This document shows positions 7,765 through 17,928 of a stretch of DNA of 64,000 nt, piece by piece (within the stretch, counting starts at the first letter, position 1; each line of letters begins with the position of its first letter). The stretch is taken from positions 6,756-70,755 of the forward strand of contig NZ_DEXW01000077.1 in NCBI RefSeq assembly GCF_002364335.1, in the 5' to 3' direction. The stretch comes from Winogradskyella sp. UBA3174. Its GTDB lineage: Bacteria > Bacteroidota > Bacteroidia > Flavobacteriales > Flavobacteriaceae. The notes below the pieces were generated by a model, which was not told where the DNA came from, made no database searches, and was given only the letters and a program-made list of their open reading frames with translations. The translations under genes and the position numbers were made by a program.

Positions 7765-10700
7765 TTAGTTTCTACCACTAGTAACAATAAGCTTACCTTT
7801 TTGTATCCTATTTTTAGACCGTATAGTATATAAATAGACACCTGTACTTAATTGCCATTGTACTAATGGAATCTCACTATTGGCTTCAGTCTTAATCTGC
7901 GCTATTTGTTTCCCTTGGATACTATATAACGAAAATCTAATAGAATCATCCGTAGGACTTTTAACAGTAATCGCAGCATCACTAGATACTGGGTTTGGAT
8001 ATAATAGTATGGATTCATAACCCTGTTCTTCAACACTTAAGGCCTCACTACCAAGATTTATATTATCTATAAAAATCGGTTGACCAAAACCATTTATATT
8101 CCTAAATTTTATATTTACAGTGTCTGAACCTATAAATGCTGTTAGGTCAATAGTTTCTGTTCTCCATTCATCATCTGCAGGAACAAACTCTACTGTCGTA
8201 TCTGCTGCAGTAGCAAGCACAGTACCAAATTTACTATACACTGTAGAATATGTTGCACCGCAATCTATGGATACTTGTACTTCTAAGCCATCGGAATAAA
8301 CATCTGAGTATTGGGCATAAGCAACATCAAAGCTTAGTATTGCATCTTCTGTATTGGTTGCAGACATATTTAATGGTGCAATAATATCGCAGGTCTCCCC
8401 TTCTTCTGAAATAATATAATTATTTACCATCATACAACTCGTACTTAATCCAAAACCACCAACATTTGTACTATAAGTCCAAGAGAAATTACCCGAAGAT
8501 TCTTGAGACCAACCTTCTGGTACAAATTGAACTTCAAAATCTTCTTCTAATTCTGTAGTACTTAATGCTTCTATATCTATCGTTATAGAATCACTTGCAG
8601 AGATACCTGCTGCATTTGTAACTGTTAATGTTACTATATGACTGCCAATCATTGTAAATGTCACTTCAGGATTTCGTAAATTAGAGGTCGTAATATTTCC
8701 ATTTTCGAATGTCCAATCCCAGGTTGCTCCTGTATGATTTAACATAGAATAATCATCAAAATAAAATATGTCTTCTGTACAAGATGCACTAAACTTATCG
8801 ACCATGATATTGGCAACAGGTCTACTTGGCGCTTCATACAAAGGACTTTCCCAAATACCTTTGCCATAACTTGCCAATCGTATTTTGCCATCTCTATAAA
8901 AAGGTTTTAAAGCACTTGTTCCTATCGTAGCTGGTAAATTTAAATTATCAATGGCCCAAGATGCCATGGTATTATTTTTATAATACACAGATGCGCTTGT
9001 ACCAACATATACTCCTCCATCTGTACCTCCTATAGTAACTATAGATTGAATGTTTTGCGCATTTAATTCACTTGAAGTTTCATTGGTCCATGATGTACCA
9101 CCATTAATAGATTTAAAAACTTTGCTACCATCATTTCCTCTAGCATATGCTACCCAAATAATTTGATCGTTTTCTGGATCTAAACTTATTAACGCTAAAC
9201 TTCCTCCAGTGCTAGGCAAGCTAATAGTTGTGTTTGTTTGCCAATCATCTGTGGTTTTAACTATAGCCGCATTGCCAAATTCTTTACGCACAACGATATA
9301 CATGGTTTCTGTGTTTGAACGTGAAATTTCAATATCTAAGACTTGATCGTTAGTAGCTGCAGTGAACATAGATGAAAAACTTGTACCACCATTTGTGCTT
9401 TTAAATAACTGATTGTCGTTTCCTAAGTAGACAATGTTATAAGAACTAGGATGAAACTCCATTTCCGATGATTCTGCAAACCAAGGACTTTCAGTTGGTA
9501 ACATTTCTATTGACGCGTTAAGAATAGCACCATCAATAGCTTGAGGTATAATTTTACTTCCAATATTTGATGAATAAATACGCAGATCATTACCAGGATT
9601 AACATATCCAGAAGCGGGTTCTCCGCCTCCTAAGTCTAAAAAGGCACCACTTGGAAATCCTTCATAATACACATCTACTCCATTATGAAATGTACCACCT
9701 ATGAGTAAATCATTATTCCATCCAGAATCAAAACCCCAAAAATCAACACCATGAACACCATTCATTTTAAATTCTGGTTGTGAACCAAACAAATCCATTG
9801 ATTTATAGACACCACCATCTGTACTTGCCCAATACTCATTGCCAAAGGCCCTAAAATCTTGCATGTCTACATGCATAGGATTGTAATCACCACAACCATA
9901 ATTATAAATACAACTAAAGGTTTGGCCACCATCTGTAGAGCGCCACATACCTATGCCTCCTACTAATATTTCATCAGGATTTGTATTTGAAGCCATCATA
10001 GCACAATTATAAAAGCCTTGATTAAAACTGAAGCCATTGGTTACTGGGCTAGAAGATATAAGATTTGGATGCCCAGGATCTGTATACGGTGAACCATCAT
10101 AACTCATCGTATTAACCCAAGATATTCCACCATCATTACTTCTATATATGCCTATAAATCCATTATCACCAGGTTTAGAATCACCAATAAGATAGGCATA
10201 AATACGATTCGAATCTGCAGCACTTACTGCAATTCTTGCTCCGACAACAGTACGACTTGAATTAGTAGAATTATACCAACCTGTAGTTTGCGGTGTCCAT
10301 GTAATACCAGAATCTACTGAAGTTAAAAATTGATGTGTATTTGTCGCTTCATTTCGTCTAACAGTATATAATATATTAGGATTATCAGATTTTGCCTTGA
10401 CGTCAAAGCATTCAAAATTTAAAGTTTGAGTCCAACTAACACCACCATTTATAGTACGATGCATACCTGCTTTGCTTGCTACTAATACAATCTGAGGATT
10501 AACAGGATTGATGAATATTTCAGCAGGATTTTCAATATAACCAGATAAAGTAATAGTACTATCAAATACAACTGACCATGTATTGCCACCATTTGTAGTC
10601 TTTAAAATTTCACTACCAGAACCAATATATACAATATCTGAATTCGTGGGATGTACTGCTAATGCTGCAACTCCTGCATTTGCCAATACGACTTGTGGCG

Positions 10701-11256
10701 CTAATGAGGTCACAAGTGATAAGGATACATTAATCCAATTATCGCCACCATCATTTGTTTTATAGACTTCTCCATTCTCAGTTCCGCAATACAGCACATT
10801 AGGAGAGGCAGCACACTGACCTACAGAATAAACATTCGCTTGTGCTCCGCTTAATACAGCACCACCTTCACGAAAATTTTGAAACGGACCAAGTATAGAC
10901 CAATTTCCAGATACACGCTTCTGTTGTAACAAAGCATTAGATTTCCTCCTATCTAGAAGGTTTCTAAGTTTTATTTTTTTTTCTACGTCATAGAACCCCT
11001 CATCATTTATAAAGTTGTTTATAGCTTTTCTCCAGCGTTTATAAAATTGCGTATGATATGATTTCACAAAAGAATTGTCTTTATAATACGTCTTGTAAAG
11101 ATTATCTACAGTATTCACATTCGGATTTTCACTATACATTACTTTAGCCCATTCTGGAGCTTTTTTATAAAGCGCCCCACTTTTAATTGGGTAGCTTGTT
11201 TGTGAAAATGAAAATGCACTAATAAAAAATAAAATAAAAACGACGTTTTTTAACAT
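7765..11256 (-). CDS. Large secreted T9SS cargo with BNR/sialidase-like repeats, PKD domain and sorting domain
   Basis: A 1163-residue protein with an N-terminal signal peptide (cleavage probably after SFSQ, residues ~16-19). Residues ~110-800 contain about ten Asp-box/BNR-type turns such as KTNDGGDNW, TTNGGNTW, RSNDGGISW and KSINGGTSW, the pattern of a VPS10/sortilin-like β-propeller. A PKD-like domain follows at ~810-895. Then comes a jelly-roll adhesion-like domain at ~900-1070. The C-terminal ~75 residues (LYPNPVSSDA, then GVYLYTIRSKN and a basic end) are a type A T9SS sorting signal. It is predicted to be exported and anchored on or released from the cell surface. No catalytic residues can be assigned, so enzyme activity is uncertain. 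Confidence 0.88.
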   Translation of the reverse strand: MLKNVVFILFFISAFSFSQTSYPIKSGALYKKAPEWAKVMYSENPNVNTVDNLYKTYYKDNSFVKSYHTQFYKRWRKAINNFINDEGFYDVEKKIKLRNLLDRRKSNALLQQKRVSGNWSILGPFQNFREGGAVLSGAQANVYSVGQCAASPNVLYCGTENGEVYKTNDGGDNWINVSLSLVTSLAPQVVLANAGVAALAVHPTNSDIVYIGSGSEILKTTNGGNTWSVVFDSTITLSGYIENPAEIFINPVNPQIVLVASKAGMHRTINGGVSWTQTLNFECFDVKAKSDNPNILYTVRRNEATNTHQFLTSVDSGITWTPQTTGWYNSTNSSRTVVGARIAVSAADSNRIYAYLIGDSKPGDNGFIGIYRSNDGGISWVNTMSYDGSPYTDPGHPNLISSSPVTNGFSFNQGFYNCAMMASNTNPDEILVGGIGMWRSTDGGQTFSCIYNYGCGDYNPMHVDMQDFRAFGNEYWASTDGGVYKSMDLFGSQPEFKMNGVHGVDFWGFDSGWNNDLLIGGTFHNGVDVYYEGFPSGAFLDLGGGEPASGYVNPGNDLRIYSSNIGSKIIPQAIDGAILNASIEMLPTESPWFAESSEMEFHPSSYNIVYLGNDNQLFKSTNGGTSFSSMFTAATNDQVLDIEISRSNTETMYIVVRKEFGNAAIVKTTDDWQTNTTISLPSTGGSLALISLDPENDQIIWVAYARGNDGSKVFKSINGGTSWTNETSSELNAQNIQSIVTIGGTDGGVYVGTSASVYYKNNTMASWAIDNLNLPATIGTSALKPFYRDGKIRLASYGKGIWESPLYEAPSRPVANIMVDKFSASCTEDIFYFDDYSMLNHTGATWDWTFENGNITTSNLRNPEVTFTMIGSHIVTLTVTNAAGISASDSITIDIEALSTTELEEDFEVQFVPEGWSQESSGNFSWTYSTNVGGFGLSTSCMMVNNYIISEEGETCDIIAPLNMSATNTEDAILSFDVAYAQYSDVYSDGLEVQVSIDCGATYSTVYSKFGTVLATAADTTVEFVPADDEWRTETIDLTAFIGSDTVNIKFRNINGFGQPIFIDNINLGSEALSVEEQGYESILLYPNPVSSDAAITVKSPTDDSIRFSLYSIQGKQIAQIKTEANSEIPLVQWQLSTGVYLYTIRSKNRIQKGKLIVTSGRN

Positions 11257-11390
11257 AGCAAGTTTTTTAATTCTACAATTTAGCTCAAATAATTATATCT
11301 ACTAGTATATATAAACCAATTATAGATCAAAAATCCCGCAATAAAACCACTATATTTTAAAATTCTTTTGAAAATAAAACTATTACAATC

Positions 11391-11419
11391 AAAAAAGTCC
11401 ATCACATTGTGATGGACTT
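11391..11419 (-). terminator. Rho-independent terminator of the cold-shock gene
   Basis: AAGTCCATCACA (11395-11406) pairs perfectly with TGTGATGGACTT (11408-11419). An A-run at 11391-11396 becomes a U-tract on the minus strand. It lies 25 bp past the cspA-like stop codon. Confidence 0.88.
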
Positions 11420-11443
11420 CTTTAACTTAGGTTAAGCGATATA

Positions 11444-11635
11444 TTAGATAACTTTTACGTTTACTGCGTTTAATCCTTTTTTACCTTCTGTAAGATCGAA
11501 TTCAACGGTATCGCCTTCGCGAATTTCGTCAGTCAATCCAGAAATGTGAACGAAATGTTCTTTGTTTGAACCTTCTTCTGTTATAAATCCGAAGCCTTTA
11601 GCGTCGTTGAAGAATTTTACTGTTCCTGTACTCAT
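11444..11635 (-). CDS. cspA: CspA-family cold-shock protein
   Basis: A 63-residue single cold-shock domain that binds single-stranded RNA and DNA in the cytoplasm and acts as an RNA chaperone. It has GTVKFFNDAKGFGFI (RNP1) and EHFVHIS (RNP2), with the expected aromatic residues. Length and motifs fit the CspA family. It is monocistronic: a terminator follows directly, and a ~390-bp upstream region leaves room for the long 5' leader typical of such genes. Whether it is cold-induced cannot be read from sequence. Confidence 0.95.
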   Translation of the reverse strand: MSTGTVKFFNDAKGFGFITEEGSNKEHFVHISGLTDEIREGDTVEFDLTEGKKGLNAVNVKVI

Positions 11636-12027
11636 AATGTAATATAATTTATTGTTATTAATTACTTAGTAGTATCCAACAAGTGTGCCAAAAATTAAAT
11701 ACCGTCAAATAACAGATTTATTAATACTTTAAAACGATACGTCGATAAAATCGTCATCTATAAGCTACTAATTTATGTAACTCTTATTTTGAGAATAATT
11801 TTGCTTTTGAGATATGCCTCTATTTCTATTAAAGCTTAAGAATTATGGATACAAATTTCTCTTTATTTAATTAGATCAACAGTCTCTCTTATTGGTTATT
11901 AGTTTCAAGCGATTACAGACCATCTGTTATTTTAGATGCAAAATCAGACAGTTATAGCTTCAGGCTTACTTCGTTTAAAACGAAAAGTTAAAAAACGCAA
12001 ATAAAATTTAGGTTTTAATACAATTTG
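11636..12027. other. 392-bp intergenic region upstream of the cold-shock gene
   Basis: A/T-rich region between the lpxD-like gene and cspA, both minus strand. It contains a near-palindrome (TTCGTTT/AAAACGAA, ~11970-11984) close to the lpxD-like gene's end. The proximal part is probably the cspA promoter and long leader RNA. I found no gene and no defined riboswitch. Confidence 0.5.
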
Positions 12028-13017
12028 TTATCTCGCTAATTTCCTTAGCGCCACCCATTGTTTTAGCATTTCTCTAGAATCTACTGCAGGATAACCTAAT
12101 ACTGTTTTTCCAGCTGCGACATCTTTCATTACACCAGATCCAGCACCAACGGTTGCACCAGAATGAATTGTTGTGTGATCTTTAATAGATGCACTACCAC
12201 CAATAATAACACCATCTCCTAAGGTTACAGAACCAGCTAATCCACTACTCCCAGCCATAATACAAGAACGTCCAAGTACACAATTATGAGCAATCTGCAC
12301 AAGATTATCTATCTTACAGCCATCTCCTAATATTGTAGAACTGAACTTAGCACGATCTACACAAGAATTCGCACCTATTTCTACAGCATTACCGATAACA
12401 ACATTACCTATATGTGGAATTTTAACTAAACCTCTACCGTCGTCACTTGGACGGTATCCAAAACCATCTGCTCCAATACTTACATTGGTATGAAAAATAC
12501 AATAACTACCTATAACACTGCGCTCTCTTATCACAGTTCCCGACCACACAGTAGTATGATTGCCTATAGTTGTTTCATCTAAAATAGTCACATTAGGATA
12601 TAACGTAACATTTTCACCCAATACAACATCTTTACCAATATAACAGCCTGCACCTATTTTAGTTCCGTTTCCAATTTTTACTGAAGCATCTACAGTGGCT
12701 GAAGGATGAATTTCTGAAGAGAAATGTGGTGCGTCTAGCGTAAACACATCTAATAATTTAGCCATAGCCAAATCTGCGTTTTTCACTTTAATTAATACAC
12801 GGTTTTCGCCAGGTTCTAAATCTATGTTGTCATTAATAATGGCTAAAGATGCTTTAGAGTCTGCCCAAAGGCCAGCATATTTTCTACTTCCTATAAATGT
12901 GGCGTGGCTAGTATTAGCCTTTTTAATTTCTTCTAAGCCTTCTATATTTTGAGTCGTATTTCCAACGATTTCACCATGTAGCATGGCGTTAATTTCTTGA
13001 ATAGTAAATGATTTCAT
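12028..13017 (-). CDS. LpxD-family UDP-3-O-acylglucosamine N-acyltransferase, paralogue A
   Basis: A 329-residue cytoplasmic LβH acyltransferase. The N-terminal ~100 residues form the uridine-binding domain of LpxD, and residues ~103-300 are hexapeptide repeats of a left-handed β-helix. It keeps IGADGFGY (~181-188) and the catalytic His in QIAHNC (His244). LpxD transfers a 3-hydroxyacyl chain from ACP to UDP-3-acyl-glucosamine in lipid A synthesis. The gene stands apart from the main lpx cluster and is the third LpxD-like gene in this window, so it may use a different sugar nucleotide or acyl chain. No symbol is given for that reason. Confidence 0.85.
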   Translation of the reverse strand: MKSFTIQEINAMLHGEIVGNTTQNIEGLEEIKKANTSHATFIGSRKYAGLWADSKASLAIINDNIDLEPGENRVLIKVKNADLAMAKLLDVFTLDAPHFSSEIHPSATVDASVKIGNGTKIGAGCYIGKDVVLGENVTLYPNVTILDETTIGNHTTVWSGTVIRERSVIGSYCIFHTNVSIGADGFGYRPSDDGRGLVKIPHIGNVVIGNAVEIGANSCVDRAKFSSTILGDGCKIDNLVQIAHNCVLGRSCIMAGSSGLAGSVTLGDGVIIGGSASIKDHTTIHSGATVGAGSGVMKDVAAGKTVLGYPAVDSREMLKQWVALRKLAR

Positions 13018-13109
13018 TCGTACTTTAATATCTATAAGTTAATAGACATACAAGATACTGTTAAAAATTTTAAATTGAAATTATCTTTGGAATAGATACG
13101 AATAGAAAT

Positions 13110-14660
13110 TTACCAACTTATTGGACGGTAATCTTTTAAGAATTTACCACACCAATGTTTACCTGTGTTAATACCATCAAAAAGTGGATCCATTACGCGT
13201 GCAGCACCATCTACAATGTCTAGTGGTGGCTGAAAATCGTGTAACTCCTGCTTCCGTTTTGCTAATTCAGCAGGATCTTCGTCTGTTACCCAACCTGTAT
13301 CAACAGCATTCATGTAGATACCATCTTTAGCTAAACTACCTGCTGCAGTGTGCGTTAACATATTTAAAGCAGCTTTAGCCATATTGGTGTGCGGATGACG
13401 GTCTTCTTTAAAGAATGAGTGGAACTTCCCTTCCATCGCAGACACATTAATAATATGTTTTTGACCTGTGTTGTCTTTTTTCATCACTTCAGATAAACGG
13501 TTACAAAGAACAAATGGAGCTACTGAGTTAACTAATTGAACTTCAATCATTTCTGTAGTTTCTATCTCACCTAACTTTAACCTCCAACTATTTGTTTTTC
13601 TTAAGTCTACTTGTTGTAAATCAGCATCGAGTTCACCTTCAGGAAATACTTCTTGAGCCACCAAAGTATTATCGAAACTATATGGGATTTGAGAAAGTTT
13701 AGCAGACGACCGTAAGCCGATACCAGGTTCTGGTCCGTGCCATGTTACAGGCATGTTTTTATTAGAAGATGCACCAGAAGTAAGTTGCTTTAACTCATCT
13801 AAACATTCGGTATGATCGTTTAGTACATCTCTAGCAAACTTTGGCAATGCTTCTATTGGCCGTTCTTCATTTTGCATTAAATGACTGTAAAAACCAGCTG
13901 GTCGTCTTACAGTTTGTGCCGCATTATTGATAAGAATATCTAATTTATCGTAACGTTGTTCTATAAAATTACAAAAGATTTCTACACTCGGAATATGTCT
14001 TAAATCTAAACCATGAATTTTTAAACGATGGCCCCATTCTGTAAAGTCATCTTCTTGTGAAAATCGTAAGGCTGAATCTACAGGGAAACGTGTTGTCGCA
14101 ATAACAGTCGCACCTCCACGTAATAACATTAATGTAATATGATATCCTATTTTTAATCGCGAGCCTGTAATAACAGCAACTTGCCCTTTAACATCAGCTG
14201 TTTGAAAACGCTTGGCATAATTAAAATCACCACATTCTGTGCACATGGTGTCATAAAAATGATGAAGCTTGGTAAATAAAGTTTTACAAACGTAACAGTT
14301 ACGAGCAGACTCTAATTCTAATTGTTCTTTGGCCTTTAAATCAGCCTCAGGCAGAAGCTTGGGCGCCACGAATATATGTGCTTCTCTTGCACTACGAATA
14401 CCAGTGACCTTACGTGCATTTTTATCGCGTGCCGCTTGTTTTCTTTTTGCAGCTTTTTTAGCATCTTTTTTTCGACGAGAAAACTCTTCTCTACTTGGAC
14501 GCGATAATTGTCCGGATGCAGTTATAAGTGCTGTACGTTGTGGTTTTGGAATTTCAAAAATCTGATCTGTATTTGCAACTAACCGTTCTAAAATGATGAT
14601 GCACTTTTCAATCTCTTCTGGTGAGATGTCTTTAGATTGGTTTGTAGTGTCGTTACTCAT
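13110..14660 (-). CDS. Atypical SDR-fold oxidoreductase-like protein with zinc ribbon
   Basis: A 516-residue protein in three parts. Residues 1-115 are charged and helical, with a Lys/Arg-rich segment at ~60-90. A CxxC...CxxC ribbon follows (Cys122, 125, 140, 143). An SDR Rossmann domain begins at ~158 with TGSRLKIG (165-172) in place of TGxxxGIG, and has NNAA at 246-249 and a candidate Ser407. The usual catalytic YxxxK is TNMAK (425-429), so the Tyr is replaced by Thr. It also carries a ~90-residue insertion after NNAA. Reductase chemistry is therefore doubtful; NAD(P) binding is likelier. It is followed after 29 bp on the other side by the J-domain/KTSC gene on the same strand, suggesting a shared transcript. 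Confidence 0.75.
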   Translation of the reverse strand: MSNDTTNQSKDISPEEIEKCIIILERLVANTDQIFEIPKPQRTALITASGQLSRPSREEFSRRKKDAKKAAKRKQAARDKNARKVTGIRSAREAHIFVAPKLLPEADLKAKEQLELESARNCYVCKTLFTKLHHFYDTMCTECGDFNYAKRFQTADVKGQVAVITGSRLKIGYHITLMLLRGGATVIATTRFPVDSALRFSQEDDFTEWGHRLKIHGLDLRHIPSVEIFCNFIEQRYDKLDILINNAAQTVRRPAGFYSHLMQNEERPIEALPKFARDVLNDHTECLDELKQLTSGASSNKNMPVTWHGPEPGIGLRSSAKLSQIPYSFDNTLVAQEVFPEGELDADLQQVDLRKTNSWRLKLGEIETTEMIEVQLVNSVAPFVLCNRLSEVMKKDNTGQKHIINVSAMEGKFHSFFKEDRHPHTNMAKAALNMLTHTAAGSLAKDGIYMNAVDTGWVTDEDPAELAKRKQELHDFQPPLDIVDGAARVMDPLFDGINTGKHWCGKFLKDYRPISW

Positions 14661-14689
14661 AACTATAAATGAAATACCTTCTATGTGGA

Positions 14690-15139
14690 CTAGGCCTCCT
14701 GAAGTTCTTTCTTAGATTTTCTGTATAAATATGAATTAAAGATACTACGTCTAGCAAATCGCATTTGTTTATCTGAATTCAGAAACTTGATAAATACACC
14801 TTTAGGCACTCCAAAATATTCATAAGTACTGCCATCTAAAAATGTAATTTCTAGCTGTAAGCCTTTATGCTGAAAATCTTGAATACTAGAATTCGTTATA
14901 ATTTCTGTGTATTCTGCTAAATTAGCAGCCTTAGTTTCTGGAGCAATACTTACTAAAAAATGATACCCATCAATAATTTCAACACTTTTTAATTCGGCTT
15001 CTTCTTGACCAACATCACCATCTTGAAATTTATCTGGATGCCATTCTTTTACTAAATTTCTATAGGTTTTTTTTAAGGCTTTTAAATCTATTGAACCTTC
15101 TATAGAAAATAGTGTTTTGTATTGTTTAATGCGCTTCAT
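14690..15139 (-). CDS. J-domain (DnaJ-like) protein with C-terminal KTSC domain
   Basis: A 149-residue protein. Residues ~5-65 form a J domain with the diagnostic HPD tripeptide (EWHPDKF, ~33-39), the motif that stimulates Hsp70 ATPase. Residues ~80-145 resemble a KTSC domain ([17 protein letters not shown], then FNSYLYRK), a small module often seen with nucleic-acid proteins. It lies 29 bp upstream of the SDR-like gene, so the two are probably cotranscribed. A co-chaperone role for that partner is possible but inferred. Confidence 0.8.
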   Translation of the reverse strand: MKRIKQYKTLFSIEGSIDLKALKKTYRNLVKEWHPDKFQDGDVGQEEAELKSVEIIDGYHFLVSIAPETKAANLAEYTEIITNSSIQDFQHKGLQLEITFLDGSTYEYFGVPKGVFIKFLNSDKQMRFARRSIFNSYLYRKSKKELQEA

Positions 15140-15228
15140 TATGTGTGCTTTGAATTAAGGCGCGAAATTACGCTATTTTACAATAAAAATGTTAATTAAT
15201 TTTCACAAATACAAACCTCTAAAAACAC

Positions 15229-16782
15229 CTAGTCCTCAGGCGGATGACCGTGTATTTCCTCAAATTTTTCATCAAAATTAGCACGCAAATAAGAATTTAG
15301 CTTCTTCTGATAATCATCCTTCAACCATTTTAAGAAATTATAAGTGCTTTTACTGATGCATTTTGCATAGGTTTCTATACGTTGGTTAGTATCATCTTTT
15401 AGGAGCTTCGCTAAAATAATAGCATCATAAATATCTTCACTATTCTCTATACAAATTTTAGCGTGTTGCTCTATGGATCTTTCTAAAACAACTTTAGAAG
15501 ATTCACCCTTTGCTACGGCATCTTTATAAGTTTGTTTAATATCAAAATAGGTGTCTTCAGATTTTGAAAACTCTTCTTTAACTTCATCAGATAAATCGTG
15601 CTTAAAAGTAGACTCAATAATATCGTCACTCTTAATACGATCTGCATACCAATTCGGTGATTTAAAGATGAGTTGCCAATCTAAGTCTGCTCCCCAAGGT
15701 CCGAATCTGTAAAGGTTGTTTCCTAGATCTATAGTGGTAAAATAAGGTTTGTTATTTAAAATACGAGAACCTCTACCAATCATCTGATAGTAAAGGGTTA
15801 ATGATTTCGTTGCTCTATTTAAAATTATTGTATCAATAGTCGGCTCATCAAAACCTGTTGTTAAAATACTTACAGATGTTAAAATAGCATCTGGTGTTTC
15901 GTGAAACCATTGTAAAATTTGTTTTCGCTGCTTTTTAGTCGCTGTATTATCCAAGTGCATAATCGGTAAATCAGCTTCTTTAAAGGCATAATACACATTT
16001 ATAGAGGTATTAATTCCGTTATTAAAGATAAGTGCTTTTTTGCCCAATGAATGTTTTTTATAGGCATCTACAAGTTTTTGTAACATGGCAGGACTAGAGT
16101 ATAAATCCTCTGAAGATTTCACTGTGTAATCACCATTAGAACCCACCTCTAAAGACGTTAATCCCATGTCATATGCATAAGTTTCGGCACGTGCTAAAAA
16201 CTCATTTTCAATAAGGTTTTCTATGGTTTCTCCTGTAATTAACTCATCATAGTTATCTTTCATTGGTAACTCTTTGTTAGAGCTCAATGGTGTCGCAGTA
16301 ACCCCTAACACGAAAGATTTTTCAAAGAATTTAAAAAGTTTAGTAAATGAATTGTAATGCGCTTCATCAATAATCACTAAGCCAACATCTGAGATATCAA
16401 GCATATCATCATTCAAACGATTATTTAAGGTCTCAACCATTGCCACAAAACAAGAATAATCTGCTTGGTCGTCTAAGTTTGCTTTACTATTAACCACTTT
16501 ATTAGTTACACCAAAGCTCGTCAACATTTTAGAAGTTTGGTTACAAAGCTCAACACGGTGCGTCATTACTAACACCTTTTTATTATGATTTTTAAGATAT
16601 TGACGCACCATTTCAGAGAAAATCACTGTTTTACCACCACCTGTTGGTAGCTGATATAATAAGTGATAATCATCTGGTGCATTATCAAATTTTTCAAAAA
16701 TCTTATTTATAGCTCCTTGTTGGTAATCGTATAATTCTTTATCAGTTTTCTTTTCTTGAATAACTTGATTTGTTTGCGACAT
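15229..16782 (-). CDS. DEAD/DEAH-box SF2 helicase (type III restriction/UvrB-like core)
   Basis: A 517-residue ATP-dependent nucleic-acid helicase. Walker A PTGGGKT is at 46-52, motif II DEAH at 139-142, motif III VTATPLS at 161-167, and the second RecA domain carries ILTTGFDEP and QMIGRGSR-type motifs V and VI. The order resembles the SSL2/type III restriction-enzyme R helicase core, without an added nuclease or methylase. No modification gene is adjacent, so a general repair or RNA/DNA remodelling role is more likely than restriction. The gene is divergent from the M23 peptidase. Confidence 0.85.
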   Translation of the reverse strand: MSQTNQVIQEKKTDKELYDYQQGAINKIFEKFDNAPDDYHLLYQLPTGGGKTVIFSEMVRQYLKNHNKKVLVMTHRVELCNQTSKMLTSFGVTNKVVNSKANLDDQADYSCFVAMVETLNNRLNDDMLDISDVGLVIIDEAHYNSFTKLFKFFEKSFVLGVTATPLSSNKELPMKDNYDELITGETIENLIENEFLARAETYAYDMGLTSLEVGSNGDYTVKSSEDLYSSPAMLQKLVDAYKKHSLGKKALIFNNGINTSINVYYAFKEADLPIMHLDNTATKKQRKQILQWFHETPDAILTSVSILTTGFDEPTIDTIILNRATKSLTLYYQMIGRGSRILNNKPYFTTIDLGNNLYRFGPWGADLDWQLIFKSPNWYADRIKSDDIIESTFKHDLSDEVKEEFSKSEDTYFDIKQTYKDAVAKGESSKVVLERSIEQHAKICIENSEDIYDAIILAKLLKDDTNQRIETYAKCISKSTYNFLKWLKDDYQKKLNSYLRANFDEKFEEIHGHPPED

Positions 16783-16881
16783 AAATATGTTTTCGTAGAT
16801 TTTATTTAAGTTGCAAAATTACAACACTTTGCAGCATAAAAAAAGCATCAAAAGTTAATTGAACCCTTTTATTATTTGAAC

Positions 16882-16914
16882 GTTTCTAATGAAACAATAA
16901 TAATTTTATATTTG
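16882..16914 (+). promoter_or_regulatory. Putative promoter of the M23 peptidase gene
   Basis: TATATTTG at 16907-16914 matches the Bacteroidota -7 consensus TAnnTTTG, 30 bp before the start codon. A perfect small inverted repeat GTTTC-TAAT-GAAAC lies just upstream at 16882-16895 and could be an operator. No TTG box lies at the usual spacing. Confidence 0.5.
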
Positions 16915-16944
16915 CGTTAGAAATCTGAAAATGATAATCATTTA

Positions 16945-17868
16945 ATGAAATACCCCCTTTTCTGTCTTGCTTTAGTTTGTACCACGTTATTAATTAATGC
17001 ACAAGATGATTCCCTCGCTAATTCAATTAAGATAAAATTACCTATAACAAGCTTCATTAAAGGCAATGTTACAGAGGAAGTTGAAATTCCTGTGGTTTAT
17101 AAAACAATTCTAAAAGTTAATATTAAAGGTGAATATTGGGATACTTTAAACTATAATCCTTACAAATCTGTTGCCTTAAAATTTCCCTTAAAAATAACAT
17201 TTAACGATTCTACTTACTCGTCTCCTATTCCATTTAAAAAAGTGATTACGTCTCGCTATGGTTGGCGACGCGGTAAACCACATAAAGGTATTGATATAGA
17301 TTTAGTAACCGGAGACAGTGTCGTAACCATTCTAGAAGGGATTGTACGTTTTGCGAGATACAGTCGTGGTCATGGCAAAACCGTTGTAATTCGTCATTAT
17401 AATGGTTTAGAAACAACATACGCACATTTATCTGATATTGGAGTTAAAGCCAATGATACATTAGCTAAAGGACAATATCTTGGTAAAGGTGGTAATACAG
17501 GGAATTCTAGAGGAAGCCACTTACATCTTGTTGTAAGTTATAAAGGTGTGTATATTCATCCTGATTATTTGTTTGATTTCTCTGAAGCTAATACTATACG
17601 TGCTAAAGAACTTTGGGTAACCAAAAAATGGACGCAACCCGTTTATCATAATTCTAAGCGTCTAAAAAATATAGATACTTATCAAACCAAAGCAGAGGCT
17701 TTAGCGAGCTTAGTAAAGCAACGCAAAGTTTATGTTGTTAGAGGAGGAGATACATTGTCTCGTATTTCTCAAAAAAACAATGTTTCTATTTCTGCTATTT
17801 GCAAAACAAATGCTATAAGAAAGACATCTACACTAAAAATAGGTCAAAAATTAGTTTTAGAACTCTAA
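16945..17868 (+). CDS. Secreted M23 peptidoglycan endopeptidase with LysM domain
   Basis: A 307-residue periplasmic or surface zinc peptidase that cuts peptidoglycan cross-links. The signal peptide ends near residue 19-20 (LLINAQ). The M23 domain (~100-210) has zinc ligands His113 and Asp117 in HKGIDID and the HLH pair (His192, His194), with His161 also conserved. A LysM peptidoglycan-binding domain occupies ~264-307. Length and order fit flavobacterial LysM-M23 hydrolases. The gene is followed 60 bp later by topB on the same strand. Confidence 0.9.
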   Translation: MKYPLFCLALVCTTLLINAQDDSLANSIKIKLPITSFIKGNVTEEVEIPVVYKTILKVNIKGEYWDTLNYNPYKSVALKFPLKITFNDSTYSSPIPFKKVITSRYGWRRGKPHKGIDIDLVTGDSVVTILEGIVRFARYSRGHGKTVVIRHYNGLETTYAHLSDIGVKANDTLAKGQYLGKGGNTGNSRGSHLHLVVSYKGVYIHPDYLFDFSEANTIRAKELWVTKKWTQPVYHNSKRLKNIDTYQTKAEALASLVKQRKVYVVRGGDTLSRISQKNNVSISAICKTNAIRKTSTLKIGQKLVLEL

Positions 17869-17928
17869 ATAGTTTGCGCTTCAAACTATAAATTTCAGTA
17901 ATTTGCACTTACTAAATTCTTATTTAAT

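Noticed and set aside
15229..16782. Helicase as part of a type III restriction system
   Set aside because: There is no methylase or endonuclease domain in the gene or beside it.
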